DNA of 64,000 bases from Callipepla californica brunnescens (GCA_023055505.1 JALIRH010000035.1:5512382-5576381), one strand, 5' to 3'; shown: positions 22,730-35,792, counted from the first letter of the stretch. Made by a program: numbers and translations. Notes: generated from the sequence alone by a model not told the origin.

Positions 22730-23130
22730 CCGGCTCAAAATGAAGTTAGAGGTGGCTGAGGTCCTATTTAAAATCCACGTGAGGCTTGTTTTTATCGGCC
22801 CCCCTCTAAGCTGGGCGCATTATTATTTTATAAAAATAAGTTATTAATAGGGAATCAGGCTCAGATGAAAAATTCAACAGCGAGTGTGATTTAAGTTTTT
22901 ATCTTATAACAATGTCCATAGAATGGATTTCTTCTTGAAAAGGACAAACCGCGAATTAAAGTGATAGTCGGATGATAAAAAACCTCACTTAAAATATATA
23001 TTTCTTCCCCATGTTATTAATAACATGTGGGATTAATATTTTAAACAGAATGAATTTCAGGAGCGTAATTTACGGGGCGGATTGAAAGCTTTTCGCTGGG
23101 ATTGTAAAATCGTGGCCCTCAGTCACTGCG
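22730..23130. promoter_or_regulatory. Strong candidate conserved regulatory element
   Basis: About 400 bp of unique AT-rich sequence with retained CpGs (CCGCGAATTAAAG, TAGTCGGATGATAAAA, GAGCGTAATTTACGGGGCGG). It holds an 18-bp perfect palindrome CATGTTATTAATAACATG (23010-23027) that resembles an HNF1/POU-homeodomain dyad. CTTATAACAATG, AAAGTGATAG and GGGATTAATATTTTAAAC are further homeodomain- or SOX-like words. No repeat or open frame explains it. Enhancer function is inferred. Confidence 0.4.
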
Positions 23131-24774
23131 AGAGCCCTGTGTATATTTCATAGCTGTTAAATACATGGCTTTCATCCCCCTCCTCATCCTCAGCATTCTC
23201 TTCATCCTCACCCCCACATCTCCATGAGGACAACAGCCCGGCTGTGTTGGGATGTGGGGATGTACTCTGAGCCCTTTCTCTCAGCAGTAATGCCAACCCG
23301 AATGGACGTGGCATTCCGAAGGGCACGAGAGGGTTTAGTGCCTGGTTCTTGTGCACCAGAGCAGGAGGGAGAAGTCCATAACTCAGCTCTGAGCTGCAGC
23401 TGGGCACAGGATGCATAATTTATCCTGCAATTCCCCATCAATTGGTTATGAGAAGTGCCCTCTCTGTGATGGGCTGTATTAAGTATGTACGAGGGAAGAG
23501 ATAAATCTCGTTCCCAAGGAAACTAACTTCCAATTGCAGATTGCGGGCAAAACTTTACTTACTCCTCGGTGTCAACACAAACTTGTTATCTGAGCAATCT
23601 GGGAGCCAGAAAGCGCAATTTCAGTGCAGAACAGAGCAGCATTGCTGTGTGTAACCTCCACATATGTCCCTTCACCACTCACTGTCCTTCAGTCAGACAT
23701 GGAAAACATTCAGCCCTTCCCAGCTGTAGTGCTGGGGTGAGTGAGGATGGCTCACAGTGCCCTGAGTGGTGCAGAGAGGAGCTGAGGCAGATGAACTGCC
23801 AGTGCCTTTGTGTTTCTTCCTCGCAGTGTGGGTATGTGGAAGCTGGGCACCTTCCCTCGCTCAGTACGGCTCTTTGCTCTGTGTTTGCGTGGCTCTTTTT
23901 CAAAGAGAGCTTGATGGATTTGCCCGTTCTTTGCAGCAGTAAATAGAAAGTAGCAAAGAGGCCACTATAAATAATAAATAAAATGAAGAAGGCCCTAGCA
24001 CATGGACTTTCCCTGTCCCAAACCCTGCTGTTCCCCATGGAGAGCCACATCCAGCATCCCTGGATCTAAGAGATTTGGGTTTCCCTTTCAGTGCCTCCCA
24101 TGGGGCTGGCTTCCTGGCAGGCTCTTTGCAGCTTTTTGCACTTGATTTTAGGTAGTTTTGAGGAGAAAATAAAGGGAAATATAAAAACACACACACAAAA
24201 GAGATCACCCTAATAGCTTGGGAACATTGGTATGCATAGGGCTAAAGGGTGAAAGATGATACTCTCTGGAAACAAAGGAAGAGGAGTGGCTCCGGACACA
24301 TAAATGCCTAAGTGGGGATACTTAAATAATTCAAGCAGAGGAATGAATAAAAGCAAAGCTCCTGGCCAAGGCAGGGGAGGAAGAGGTCAGAGTGAATCTG
24401 GGCAGAGGGACAAGTGCTGGGCCAAACGCAATGGCGTGTGGGGTGCAGATTGGATCCTGCTCCTCCGGATGTTTTCCTCCACCTTTCAGTGGGCGGATTC
24501 AATAACTGCTCCTCTTTCCCATCGCAAATAATTGCAGGTGGTGGAGTGGTGATGGCTGGATCAGGGGACAAGTGCTTGAGTGCTCAGGCTCTCCTTGCAG
24601 TGCTGTAAAAAGGCAAAGCCATGGGCTGTCGTTGCCTTAAAAGTAGGACAAAAATTACTAAAGGCTTTGCAAGGACACGGACGGGACGTCCGGATGCTCT
24701 CGGTGCGAGTGAAAGGGGAAAAAAAACAGCGAGAGAGGAAGGGCAAATAAACCCCTCACCTCCTCCACCAAATT
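23131..24774. other. Non-coding stretch, no gene seen
   Basis: Unique DNA. Opposed frames of about 125 codons at 23569-24050 are shadows of each other. A short (AC)n lies at 24188-24198. Confidence 0.4.
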
Positions 24775-25090
24775 GCTTTTACTTAACAGTTTAGGTCAGC
24801 TTCAAGTAGGTCACAAGGATGTGTGTATCTTCAGAATAAAGTCTTTAATCGGCTGATGGATATGAAAAAATAAATTACAGTGGCAAAATGTAATAAACGT
24901 TAAAGGGAAAATGATGAGGGTAATATAACTACATTGATTTAACTAGGATGATATAGAGGAATTGTCTGGTTTATAGGTCTTTAGATGTCTATTAGTGGCT
25001 CTGTATTAAGGAATAGGGCTGTTCTCTTGATATACTTAAGAGCTGTCAGTAATTCCTATTTCACAGTCGGCTGCTTCAATTCAGAGCGCG
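24775..25090. promoter_or_regulatory. Candidate AT-rich regulatory element
   Basis: A 300-bp AT-rich, non-repetitive block between GC-richer flanks. Contains TCAAGTAGGTCACAAGG (a nuclear-receptor half-site-like AGGTCA), AATAAAGTCTTTAATCGG, TAATAAACGTTAAAG, TACATTGATTTAAC, CTCTTGATATACTTAAGAGC (imperfect dyad near 25026-25045) and TCAGTAATTCC. The texture suggests constraint. Function is inferred. Confidence 0.3.
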
Positions 25091-26599
25091 TGGTGCAGCC
25101 CCAGCGACCCCATCGCCGGCGTGCTGGAGGGTGACGGCGTGCTCAGGGCTCCTGTCGTGCCACCGTGGGCTGAGCACTGCATCACTCCGTGGCACTGCTC
25201 AGGCCAAGAGGAGCCACTGCGGTGGCATTTGTTTTAATAACTCCCCACGCCATGGCACGCTGCAGGGGAGTCAGCTCATCTTGGGAGGGGGAAAAGCCCC
25301 TCCAAGCTGTGTTTGTGTGCAGAACCACTTCTTCCCACAGACTCTTAGGGGGTTAGCTGTGTTTTCAGACCATTAAATATGTTGTTTGATTTTCTTTTGG
25401 TCAACCAATATGCAGGGGATTGGAGCTGCTGGATTTGGAGCTGCTCACGCCGCTCCCCCTGCTAAGGAGCACTTGGGCACAACGGCCAAGGGTGCTGCAA
25501 GGGATGCCCTAATGAAAACATCAGAATAATTTTCTGAGGCTGAGAGCTGGAAGCAGCATCCCATCCTTGCCATGCTGCTCGGCCAGCTCACGCCAAGCCT
25601 CTGGATCCCCCCTGGCTGCAAATGATGCTTGTTGTCTCAGAACTACATTTGTAACTGAGAGAAGCACACTCCGGTTGGTTGCTGGGAGGAGAGGCAATGC
25701 CTGGCCCAGCAGCTCAGTGCTACAGAGATGTTCAGCATTCTTCACTTCGCTTCCCAAAGCCGGGAGCATCCAAGCCTCCTCCAAGGAGGGAGTTTTTACA
25801 CTGAAACCAGGAAAATAAGCTGCTTGAAACAAACCCATCAGATATCATGCCTTAACAAGCAAAAGGACAGACAGGCACAGCTCTCTTTGCAGCCCACTCA
25901 CTGCAGAGAAATAACAACACTCCTTAATTAGACCCTCAGGGCTCATGTCCCCTTCTGCAGAGGGCTGTGATGCTGCTGATGGTGGGGGCTTTCCTCCAAA
26001 GTGTCATTGCCACCTTCCTCTCTGGTTGTTGCCCCACTAAAATGACCCCCAAAAGTGTTTGTTTGTTTGTTTTTCACCAACTAAAGTTTTCCGAGGGGAA
26101 AAGAGCGATTTTCAGCTTGTGATGGTCAAAAGGATGGAGGCACCCCGTGATTTACAGCAGATAAGAGCAGAGGAATCTTCATCCCAGCTGGGAGGAGGTG
26201 ACCAGCTCCAAGGTTTCTGTACAGAAGGACAAAAATATTGCAAAAAGACCCCATTGCTCTTCATGACATATACAGAGGATCCCCCCAAACCTGGCTCCAT
26301 TCTGGGCTGCATTTCTGCAGTGCACTGCATGCTCCTGGCTGCAAAAGGGCTCAGCTCTCCAACCACAGAGCAGCACAGAGTGATAGAACAAAACCCAAAC
26401 AGAACAGAGAATGAATAAGACACGGATGGGTCTGATCCTCCACACCGCCTTTTTTTTGCTCCTTAGCAAGCGAGGAACATTTCGAAGAGTATCGGAAACA
26501 CGATGGAAAGTTGTTTTTCTGGATATTTCATAACATTCTCACCTGAAGCACTTTGACTGCTTTTTTTTTATTATTATTATTTTTATTTTTATTTTATTG
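25091..26599. other. Non-coding stretch, no gene seen
   Basis: GC-richer at 25090-25150. Holds a short GTTTG iteration (26058-26071) and a T-tract with TTA iterations at 26561-26598. Opposed frames near 25521-25838 and 26059-26469 are shadows. Confidence 0.45.
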
Positions 26600-26960
26600 C
26601 TAAAGAGTGAAAGAGGTTTTTTATCGAAAATCTGTTTTTCAGGAACAAGAAAATCAATGAAAATATATCAGTTCGGGCTTTTGTTAAAGAACTACGAGAG
26701 GGTCCCCGTGTGCAAAAGAGGAATGTCTCGTTTGGATTACACTCTGAACTTTGCAATGTCTTGTTCCACACGATGAACACCGAGTGCAACATCGTGCACA
26801 GCGGTCTGCAAGGACCCCGTGAGCCATTTGTAAAGCAGAGGCAGAGGGCTGAGACCATCGAAGAAATGGTTTGCAATGATTTATTTGGCTAATTCCAGCC
26901 AGAACTGAGTTCCTGACGCTTCCATAATCTCTTTAGCATCGTCAGATGGTGCGTGGCGGG
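26600..26960. promoter_or_regulatory. Candidate conserved-type block
   Basis: Unique DNA with a balanced mix of AT words and CpGs: ATCAGTTCGGGC, ACTACGAGAGGG, CACACGATGAACACCGAG, ATCGTGCACAGCG, TGCAATGATTTATTTGGC. Neither strand gives a convincing exon, although both are open for about 60-95 codons. Could be a conserved enhancer or an unrecognised non-coding exon. Confidence 0.25.
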
Positions 26961-29959
26961 CGGCAGCTTTATCCGTAGCCGTTCCCTCCTGCCTGCTCTT
27001 AGCATTAAACAAACAAAAAAATAGTGATGTAGTGCAATTGATCTGACACTTTTCCGAGCTTTTTCTGCCCTTGAAGCGTTGAGGCTGTTTTCCTTGGGGA
27101 GGGCTCTGTGTTTCCATCCGTCTCCCCTCTCCTGCCTTCCGCTAAGCGCTCGCCGCTCCGAGCAAGCATCGCTCCTTCTTTATTTCTATTTTTTTTTTTT
27201 TGCTGGACATATTCCAGCAGATCTGGACCGTGTTTGATATCACTCCCAGCAAAGCATGCAGTGTGCACAGATTTCAGTGAAGTGTGGAAGCAAAGCAAGA
27301 GATGTTTTTATCGCGCGGCCTCTTTTTCCCACGTAGCCCTCAGCTCTCCATCCCAGCTGCGTCCCCTGAGCCTCCATCTGCCCCACAGGGCTCCTATAAG
27401 GGCCAGGGATGGAGGAGCCACTGGGCCCAGTATGGCTGAGCACTGTGGGACAGGGGGAGCGGGCAGGGGCTGCCCCAGCATCACTGGGGTGAGTTGTGAG
27501 GTCACGATGGAAGAGATGCAAAGTGATCTTGCATGAGGGATGCTTTTTTGGTGAGCAGCCACAATTGAAGTCCTGGGTTTGCTTTGTTGAAATGAAATCT
27601 CACGGCTGGAGGTGTCTGCTCCCCAACTGCTTTGACTCCCTGAAAGGTCTCAAGCTGCCCCAGAGCCTGCATCCTTTGCCTGGCAGGGTTGGGAGCAGGG
27701 GCAGATCCCACTGGCATGGTTGAGCCATGCACAGTATGGATATTGCACATACAATAGCACATAGTGCTGCAGCTACAGAGAGGATTAGGATTTCTGGAGC
27801 CCTGGAGCAGCCATGTGGACTGGAGCATCCGTAAGGACAGTCCCAGAGCTGCTGCAGGAGGGCAAGGAGAAAAAAAAAAAGCAAAGCAAAAGCAAAAGGG
27901 AAACCCTCCCAAAACTCTTTGTACAAAAGACTGAGGTGGAACGCGACATCTTGAGAACAAATATATATAAATACAACGTGGAGAGAATTGTCTGTGCATA
28001 GTGGGAAATGAATGCAGGCAGAAAGAAAATTGTCAACGCCAAGCTGCTCTTGTGAAGCGTTTCTCACAGCTAACGTTGCAGTTCTGAATTAAAAATAAAA
28101 TAAATTAATCAATTAAAAAGCCAAAATGATGCTTCATGTTCGAGACCCTCCGCTTTGGGCTTTGGAGCTGGATACGCAGCCCTCAGCTGGAAGTGGAACA
28201 TCCTTGGCTCTGCTGTCCCAAGACAAAAGCCAGCCCATGCCCCATTCCCCATCACCCCGGTTTCAGGACCACCAGCAGATGAGGAATCTGCTAATCACGG
28301 CGCTAACAGCCCGAGCAGTGTGATAAGGTCACATCCACGCAGCCGTCACCACTCCTCCTGTCACCTCCCGTCAGCCCTCGCTCCCCAAATGCCATTTAAT
28401 TAAAGGTTGCTAAAGACTTTCCCTGCCTAAAACAATCCCAACCCGGGTTTGCATTGTCGGCAGCAGGAGCAGGAGAATTTGTGCAGGAGAGCAGCGGGGA
28501 GGATGAGCCAGGGTCTGGAAATGCTGCTCCAGCTCGTGTGGATATTAAAAACAAGGACCCCCCTGGCTCCCCCCTCCAGCTCCGTGTCCTCTCTGCCCTT
28601 AGATAAATAAAACACCAGGCTGAGCCCTGCAGACAGAGGCACTGCTGGGGTCTTTCTCAGCCCTTCCCCTCTCGGCTGCTTCCCACATGCTGACTAATCC
28701 ATTCGTTATTAGTTAATAATGAGCCGTGCTAATTAACAGCAGGGATGGCATCTTCCCCTGCGCTGTGCCATGCCCCCACGTGCCCCCGGCATGTCGGATA
28801 AATGAGGTGGGGAGGAGGTGGACACCACATGGGACAGGGTCCTGCTTTTGGGGACATCTCAGATGGGAAATCTTTGGATGCACCAACCCCACCCAGGGGG
28901 AAATCGCACCCAGGATCTGCAGGGCAGGAGCAGCACGGAGGTGGAGTGAGCTCAGCATGAAGCTGTGGCTGCAGAGGAACATCTCGGGCCGCCGAGCTGC
29001 TGGAGAAACAGATGGCACCAGGTTAAATGTGAACTGCACATCTAAAAAATAAAAATGGTGTTTGTGCCCTTCCCTGTACCTTTATGATATATAAAGATAC
29101 AGAACGCTGTTTTATTTTGTTCAGGGGAAAGCATTTCTCTCTCTCTCTCTCTCTCTCTCCTTTTTATTTCTTTGCTTTTGGACTTCATTTCAGTGTCTGC
29201 CTGGCACAAGCTGGGGAGCGCAGCTGCTCCAGTGGGGGCTTCAGCTGTGGGAACGGGCAGAGCTTAGGGAACAACCAAAGCTGCAATGCAATTAATTGCA
29301 TGGAAATCCTAGCGGGGAACGTGCCAGCATCCCCATATCCCTTGGCCATTTACTAGATGGGCAAAGATCTCCAAAAGAGCATGAAAGCAACGGGAGGATC
29401 TAAAAATGCCATTCTTCAGCCTTGTAAACCCAAACCGTGACTGGAGAAGGGGAGATCGCAGCCAGAGGGGCCTTTCCCTGCTCCAGCCAGGGATCAGGGC
29501 ACATATTCATTTATTAAGGTGAGACGTCAGAATGATTATCAGCAGAGAACCCTGTCCCCATCTCTGATTTGTCCCCTCGGAGTGCAGTTAGCTGGAAGCT
29601 GTTTGCAAAGGGCTGTGTTTTATAGCTTCAGAGGGGCTGATGGAGAGCTGAGAGCCCCAGCAGCAGGTTCGCTGCAGGAACCGTCCTGCTGAGCCCTACC
29701 CACAGAGCAGCCCGTTAATACAGGTGGGACAGCTACAGAGACAAACGCCGTGTGCAGCAGGGCACTCCAACAGCTGTTGTTAACAGAAGGATTGCTATTC
29801 AGATGGAGAAAAAAAGAGAAAATGTGCTTTTTTGGAAAATAAATCTTGAGCCACATTTTTTGGTCCTTTTATTTTTTTTGTGTCATTTCGTCTGTTTTTT
29901 TCTGCAACCCAGCAAGAAAAATATATAATTCATCTTGACCTGGGGAACAGCTGAAGGAT
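26961..29959. other. Long non-coding stretch
   Basis: Unique sequence with a TC microsatellite at 29136-29160 and a TAATCCATT...TAGTTAATAATGAG...CTAATTAAC island at 28695-28737. Minus frames of 155 and 165 codons (27502-28067) overlap in different frames and have low-complexity content, so they are not supported as genes. Confidence 0.45.
29136..29160 (+). repeat. TC dinucleotide microsatellite
   Basis: About twelve uninterrupted CT/TC units in a pyrimidine-rich setting. Confidence 0.95.
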
Positions 29960-30384
29960 GTGCAGCTGAAGCCATGGCTGGAGCAGCAGGAGGGGGTGCA
30001 GGGCTGGGGAGGGTAGCAAGCAGTGACACAGCATCGCATCCCTCACCCCGAGGGGCTGCTCTGCCTCCTGGGAGGAGTGTTTGAGTGTGGTGCAGCAGAA
30101 ATGCAAGTCAGGGGCTGAAGCAGTGATGCAGCACCTGGTGGGAAGGCAGGGCCAGCCCAGGGAGCTCAGGTGCATGCAATACTGAGTGCTGGAAGGCTGA
30201 GCCAGGATCCACCCCTCCCCATCCTCATTTAGGGGTTGGCAGTGGAGGTGAGGGGTTGTAGCTGGGGATCTCCGTGTACCTGTGGCCTTCTGAAGGTGAG
30301 CAGCTTTTTTCTTTTGTTTATGTTCACAACTTCTATAGCATTTTGCTACTCTGCTGTCGTTACTGCACTTTCCGTAGCATTTCA
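29960..30384 (+). repeat. Unnamed interspersed repeat, copy 3 of 4, long form
   Basis: The core begins TGCAGCAGAAATGCAAGTCA at 30091 and ends TTTCCGTAGCATTTCA. Its left flank (AGGGGGTGCAGGGCTGGGGA, then GGGGCTGCTCTGCCTCCTGG and GTTTGAGTGTGG) parallels the left flank of copy 2, supporting an element longer than the core. The left limit is approximate. The internal CTGAAGGTGAGCAGC splice-donor-like word and T-rich tract are retained. No clear target duplication was found. Confidence 0.75.
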
Positions 30385-33300
30385 CGTGGGCCTGCTGTTT
30401 AATTAAACTTCTGGTTGGCCTTTTGAAGAAAAGGGGAAACAAAACCTGGGAAGCCATAGTTCTTTAGGAGCTTTTGAAATGTATTTTAGCACTTCTGAAA
30501 CAGAGCCTTTCACTTCAGAGGTATCAGGGTGAAACATTGTAGTGATTTTTCAAAGGTTTTCTGTTCTTCAAATCTTTTTTAACCTGAAATTATTCCTCTC
30601 ATTAACATAATCCTGAGTTCGCACCGTCCTGGTCTTCTTCAGACATCATTTCCAGAAGACACACGGGCTGATCAAAAAACCCTCTGCACTGCGTTGACTT
30701 AAAGCCATGGTTTCTGCCCATATTAGCACCTTATTCCTCATTCCTAGCACTCTGATCTCCAAATGCACCTATCAGCTGGTGGCACATTATGCAGATCTGC
30801 AAGGAGAGCCTCTCCTGGAACTCAAAATGTCCTCGGGAGTGTCCCTGGGAAGGATGGGGGCTGAGGAGAGAACGCACACCTCGTGATGCTGTGAGATGTG
30901 CAGGTGCACGGGACTTGGTTTGCTGAGATGAGTTGTGAGGGAAGCTGTGTTTCTGTATGCGCTTCCCCAAATAGAAGAGCTTAATAACAGTGAGAAAATG
31001 CTGCAGGAAGGGAAGGTCTGGGGGTGCTTTTCCTTTCTCAGCCAATCAAAGCAATTCCACTGTCAGAGTAATTCTCTGGATTTCATCAGAAGTGTGCTTC
31101 AGAAGCCCTCTGGGTTAGCAGTGCAATGCAAGCTGTGTGCCCCCAGCACTATGAAGGGACATTTGGTATGGCACAGAGAGATGCTTATCCCTGCTGTCCT
31201 TGGTGTCACCTGCAAGGTGCAGGCTCTGGGCAGAGGTGATGTGAAAACCTGGAGTTCATGGTGCCCGGGACGCTTTGTTAGCTGGATTCTCACAGCCATG
31301 AGCACAGCTCTTCTGTGTCAAGTGCACCCAAGGTGCAGCTCCTCCAGAGTGAAAAGATTTCCTTGACTACAGGGAGCAAAGTGGGTTGAGATCATCTGGG
31401 GTGGAGTTCAATCTCCATGACACCAAGGTGAGCAAGGGCTGTCCTTCACTTGAGAGGGGAAATGCTTAAGCTTCATACTGAGGTTTGATTTGCAAACTGA
31501 GGCATGGCAATTGTGCATGCACAAGGAAACCAAGGTCTCTTGTCACCTGTATCCAAACAAAGGGGCTTCCTCAGCTTCCCTCTGAGCAGAGGTCTCTTTC
31601 ATGCAGCAGACACACACTGGTGATAGCTGGGGTCAAGGATTCTTGGCTCTCAGACAAACACAACTGCAAAGAATTGCCCAGGAGACAATGAGCTTCGTTG
31701 CAGTGTTCCTCTTAAATGCTGAGCTTCATTGGTCTGGAAGAACACGTGGTGTTGTGAGCACAGAGTGGTCTGGTGCCCTGGTGGCTGCTCCTCTTGCTGC
31801 CTGGGGATCCAAAATCTTTAGGAGATGATAGCGGAAAGGAGCTGGACCATGAGAAGTGGAGATGGTGGGGGATGTGTTTCCATGAAGAGGGGGAGGAAAG
31901 GAGGATTTGGCTGTGGTACACGAAAAGATGCTCATCTTCTTCTGAGTGGGTAGCGAGGCTGTAACAAATGCAATGTGATAATGTCTAGGTTGGCATGTGT
32001 TCAGATGAAGTGATGAGAAGTGTTGATGCTTTGGAACAAGGATTTTGGAGATGGGGTCGCTGAGACCTCCAGGATCTTCAGAAACTCTTTTCAGTAGCAT
32101 CAGAGATGACTTTCAAGCCTCAGTGCTGTGACTTTGGGCTGGGGACGCTCACAGAACCCACCAGCAGGGTCCCCATGCTGTCACTCTGTGCTGGTGGAGC
32201 AATGGATGCGACGTGCTCACTGATTCACAGCCTCTCCAGACAGCACCCAATGACCCTCTTAGGAGCTTCCCTTAGCACTTAATCAGTGAGAAGCTTGTCT
32301 GTGGCATCTTAAGGACTTCTCAGGTGAGACACATCCTTCCCTGAATAACAAAACAAGCAAATGTATGAGTGGAAGAAGGAGACTTTTACCATCTGAGCGC
32401 AGCCCGTTCTGTGACTGATGCACAGAGAGGCGATGCTTGCTTTGATGCACAGCCTATTTGCTGTCTCTTCACCATGCTCATTTCTCTGAAGCCTGAGCAG
32501 CCTCCAGCCTCATGCAATGATCCTTGCAAGGTGACATAGGGCTGTCCTCGCTGCAGGGACAGCAAAGGGAGAAGCTAAGTGGCTTGGCAGGGGTTGCAAT
32601 GGAAAGCAGCAGCAGAGCATAGCCTCAAACTCTGCTTTCCCAACGTACATCACCCCAATTAGTGGGCTGACCATCACAGAGTAGGAGTAACGTCCATATT
32701 CTTCCTTTACACCAGAAGAAGTTGCTGGAGGAATTTGGCCACTTGCTGAAATTCAGATTCCTCCCCTTTGAATTGCATCTGCTACTATTGCTGTGTTACA
32801 GCAGAGCAGCGTGGTTGGCACACTCGTGCTGGATGCTGCCCACATTCAGCAGCTCAGTTATTGTTATTGCTGTTGTTAGGGAATACATCATTCCTGAAGC
32901 TCCTCTCTTCCATTGCAGATTGTCCATGAAAGACTTGCAATCTCTGCACTGAGACACACAGGTTGACAGACTAAATCAGATCAGTAATCAAATCCTGATC
33001 CCATCTCCTACTACCTGGGATGAGTTATTGATACCAGGAGGAGAGGGCAGGAGTCTGCAGGCTGCAGCTCAGGAGGAAAGAAAGAGGGAAGGTTTCTGCT
33101 TAGGTCTGAGCTAGAAAGCTGTGGAGCTCTCCCCTATGCATTATTCATCCAATGGTATTTACTCTTCTGTTTCTGGATATTTGAGGCCATAGCAAGCGTT
33201 ATGTCTGCTGTCTGCAGGTGTGAAGGAATCAGAGTTCACAGCCACTGACACCAAACTGGGAAGCAGGGAGCACAAGGTCTGGATGGAGCAGGAAGGTTCC

Positions 33301-35465
33301 TCTTGAACCAGGACAGAAGTTATTTGGAGTCCTAATTCATCTATAAACACCTTCTACTAAAACTTATCTGCCATGGTGATCTCGTTTTGGAGTTTGTGGC
33401 ACCAAGAGGTGAAAATTTGCCCTTGGACAGCAGCTGGAGGAGGCACTGTGACTCAGAGTTCTCCGTTTCTTTGCTGCTTTCTTTTCCTTGTGATATAGGT
33501 CTTCTTGCCCATGTCTTCTGATACAATCTGAGGTTTTGTCGCTCTCATTGCAAAGGACGAGGAATTGGGGGAGCACAGCTCAGTGTGCAGCTCTGTACTG
33601 GGGTTGATACCAAGCCTCTCTCATAACAGAGCTCCTCAGAGATGAGCAAAGTCATGGGCTCAGGACCTCACTTGCTGCTTCTGCTAGGATTTCTGGTTCA
33701 AAATCAACCCCATTTGGAGCAATTAATTGATGTTACAGAGGATGAAGATGGGAGTTCTGTTTTAGTCACATCAGAATGGAGTTTCCTTTGCTTGCTGGTG
33801 AAGATTCAATCCTTTGTTTCATGCTGTGGAGTTTATGGGTGTGAATTGCCACATCCCCTGGTGCTGTGCTTGGCAGAGGGCAGCAGTGCCTGGGCATGCA
33901 ACCCCCACCTTTCTGCTGCCCCAAGAGCAGCCAACGCTGGAGAAAGCAAATGGATGGATTTCTTTTTATACCATTTTAATAAAGCGACAAGGAAGGAGCT
34001 GGATGCCTTCTGACATACAGCAAAATCCAAACAAGCCTGAAGCTGTCCTTGCACCCTGGCCTCAGTTTTGCATTTATTTCTGTACATGACTGAGTGCCAA
34101 AGTATCAGCGAAGGATAAGTAAAGTGCTTCCACCAAAATAAGTAAAGCAGTGGCTCAGAAATGGTGGCAAGAGATCAAGCACCCAGTTTGTTCTTGCTGG
34201 AGAGCCACAGGCTTTCATGGTTGGGCTTAATCTCTCCTCAGGAGAGATTTCCCCTCTCCAGCCCCATGCAGGTGCTCGCTCCTAGTGGGCTTTAATTCCC
34301 CCACCCCTATTGCAGCTGACAGCCGACCTAAGCCTGGGGCTTATTTCCTGTTACGAAGAGCCATGTATACATACACTTTTTCTTTTTTTTTAGCTGTAGC
34401 ACCAAGTTTATCCCCTCTTTGCACTTTCTCATCCCTTCTATACTGCAGGTGCTGCTTGGTGAGCGGCACCCGTGTTTTAAAGTGTTGCAGTGGAGAGGCA
34501 GCTGCATTAGCAGGAGAAAAACTCACATTTGCCCAGAGAAGGAGGCAGCATCCCATCTGGATTTAGCAAGGTCAGGGTGCAGCCACCCTGAAGCTGAATG
34601 TGAATGTGAGCACATCACTGTGTGTGCTTTCAGGTGACACGCGTTTCTCGCTAGAGAAGAAATTATATCTGAGCAGTGGGATGCAGCCATTAAGAGGAAA
34701 AACTCTCAGCTGCCCCATGCAGCACTCATCCAACTGTAAAAGAAATCCCTCTCCTTTCTATGCCAGTGGTAATTAAAACCACCAGGTTTGTGTCTTGAAC
34801 TTGTCCCAGGAAAGGCTCAGGCTGTGCCCTGCGAGGGGTTTGGGGTTGCAATTTTTGCACTCAGTGCTTTGTGTGCTGTTGGCTTTTTGTGGACAGAAGC
34901 CCCGTCAGCTGCATCCTTTCCCAGTGCTCCCAAACACAGAGGGTGGGGAAGAGTGGGTGTGTGCCTCAGGTGGTGGCTGCTTCCACCCCGAAGCCCTGCT
35001 TTACCATCGTGGGAGCATTCCCTTTTCTGATAGCTCACATGAAGCCCCTTGTGAAGAGAGGTAAACCCATCAGAGTTCTTCACCTTCCTGGGGTGAGCTT
35101 CTTCATAGGAGCTCTGGGTTTGCTTTGGCAGTGTGGTTTCAGGAAAAAACCCTCTCAAGTCTCCAAGGAGGAAAAAGCAGAAGATTTTTCTGGTTATCAG
35201 AGCCATAATTCAATCAAGAAATGCAGAAACAGAGGTGGGTGCCCAGTATTCCCAGAATGAAGAATGTTCTACAGATGCTTTTGCCCTCTCTTCCTTCATG
35301 GCAGCCCCAGAAGAGCTTCTGAGCTGCTGCTTCCCCAAATGGAGCTCCTGGATTCACTCTACTTCGAGGGGAAAAGCAATTACTGTCAGGTTTGGCAGCT
35401 TTGGCTCCTGCTGCCCATGTCACAGGCAAGGGCAGATACCAGGGATTACCCAGATGGGATTTAAA
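30385..35465. other. Long non-coding stretch
   Basis: About 5 kb of unique DNA with no recognised repeat, RNA gene or convincing exon. Minor textures are AT-rich patches at 30480-30620 and a GTTATTGTTATTGCTG run at 32856-32871. Plus frames of 123-144 codons (30935, 33642, 35133) have no domain content. Confidence 0.45.
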
Positions 35466-35792
35466 GAGCAGAGTGATATAGGTGGTATGGATATGGATGA
35501 TACAGATGTGAATGATACAGAGAGGGACGGGATAGGAGTAGGAGTAGATACATTGGATGCATACTAATAGGAATGATTAGGATATAGATAGAGATGATAG
35601 GCATATCAGTGATAAGATAAGGATATAGTTAGATTAAACTCATGTGGATGTGAGTATATATAGAGTATTGGTGTGAACGTGTTAATATAGATATTGATAC
35701 AGACAGACATAGACACGGATATGCAGACAGATAAATGCAGGTGTAGTAGATATAGATATCTGGATGATATCAGATGTAGATGTAAACATGAT
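35466..35792 (+). repeat. Degenerate GATA/GATGAT-rich tandem array
   Basis: About 320 bp made of loosely repeated GATATA, GATGATA, GATACAGA and TAGATAG words. I count about 18 GATA tetramers on the plus strand and only a few TATC, so the array is strongly strand-biased. Units have drifted too far for a single period, as in an old microsatellite or minisatellite. It is flanked at 35880-35892 by a short (CA)n. Confidence 0.85.

Noticed and set aside
27502..28067. Overlapping minus-strand frames of 155 and 165 codons
   Set aside because: They use different frames of the same bases and are low-complexity Phe/Leu/Cys-rich shadows.
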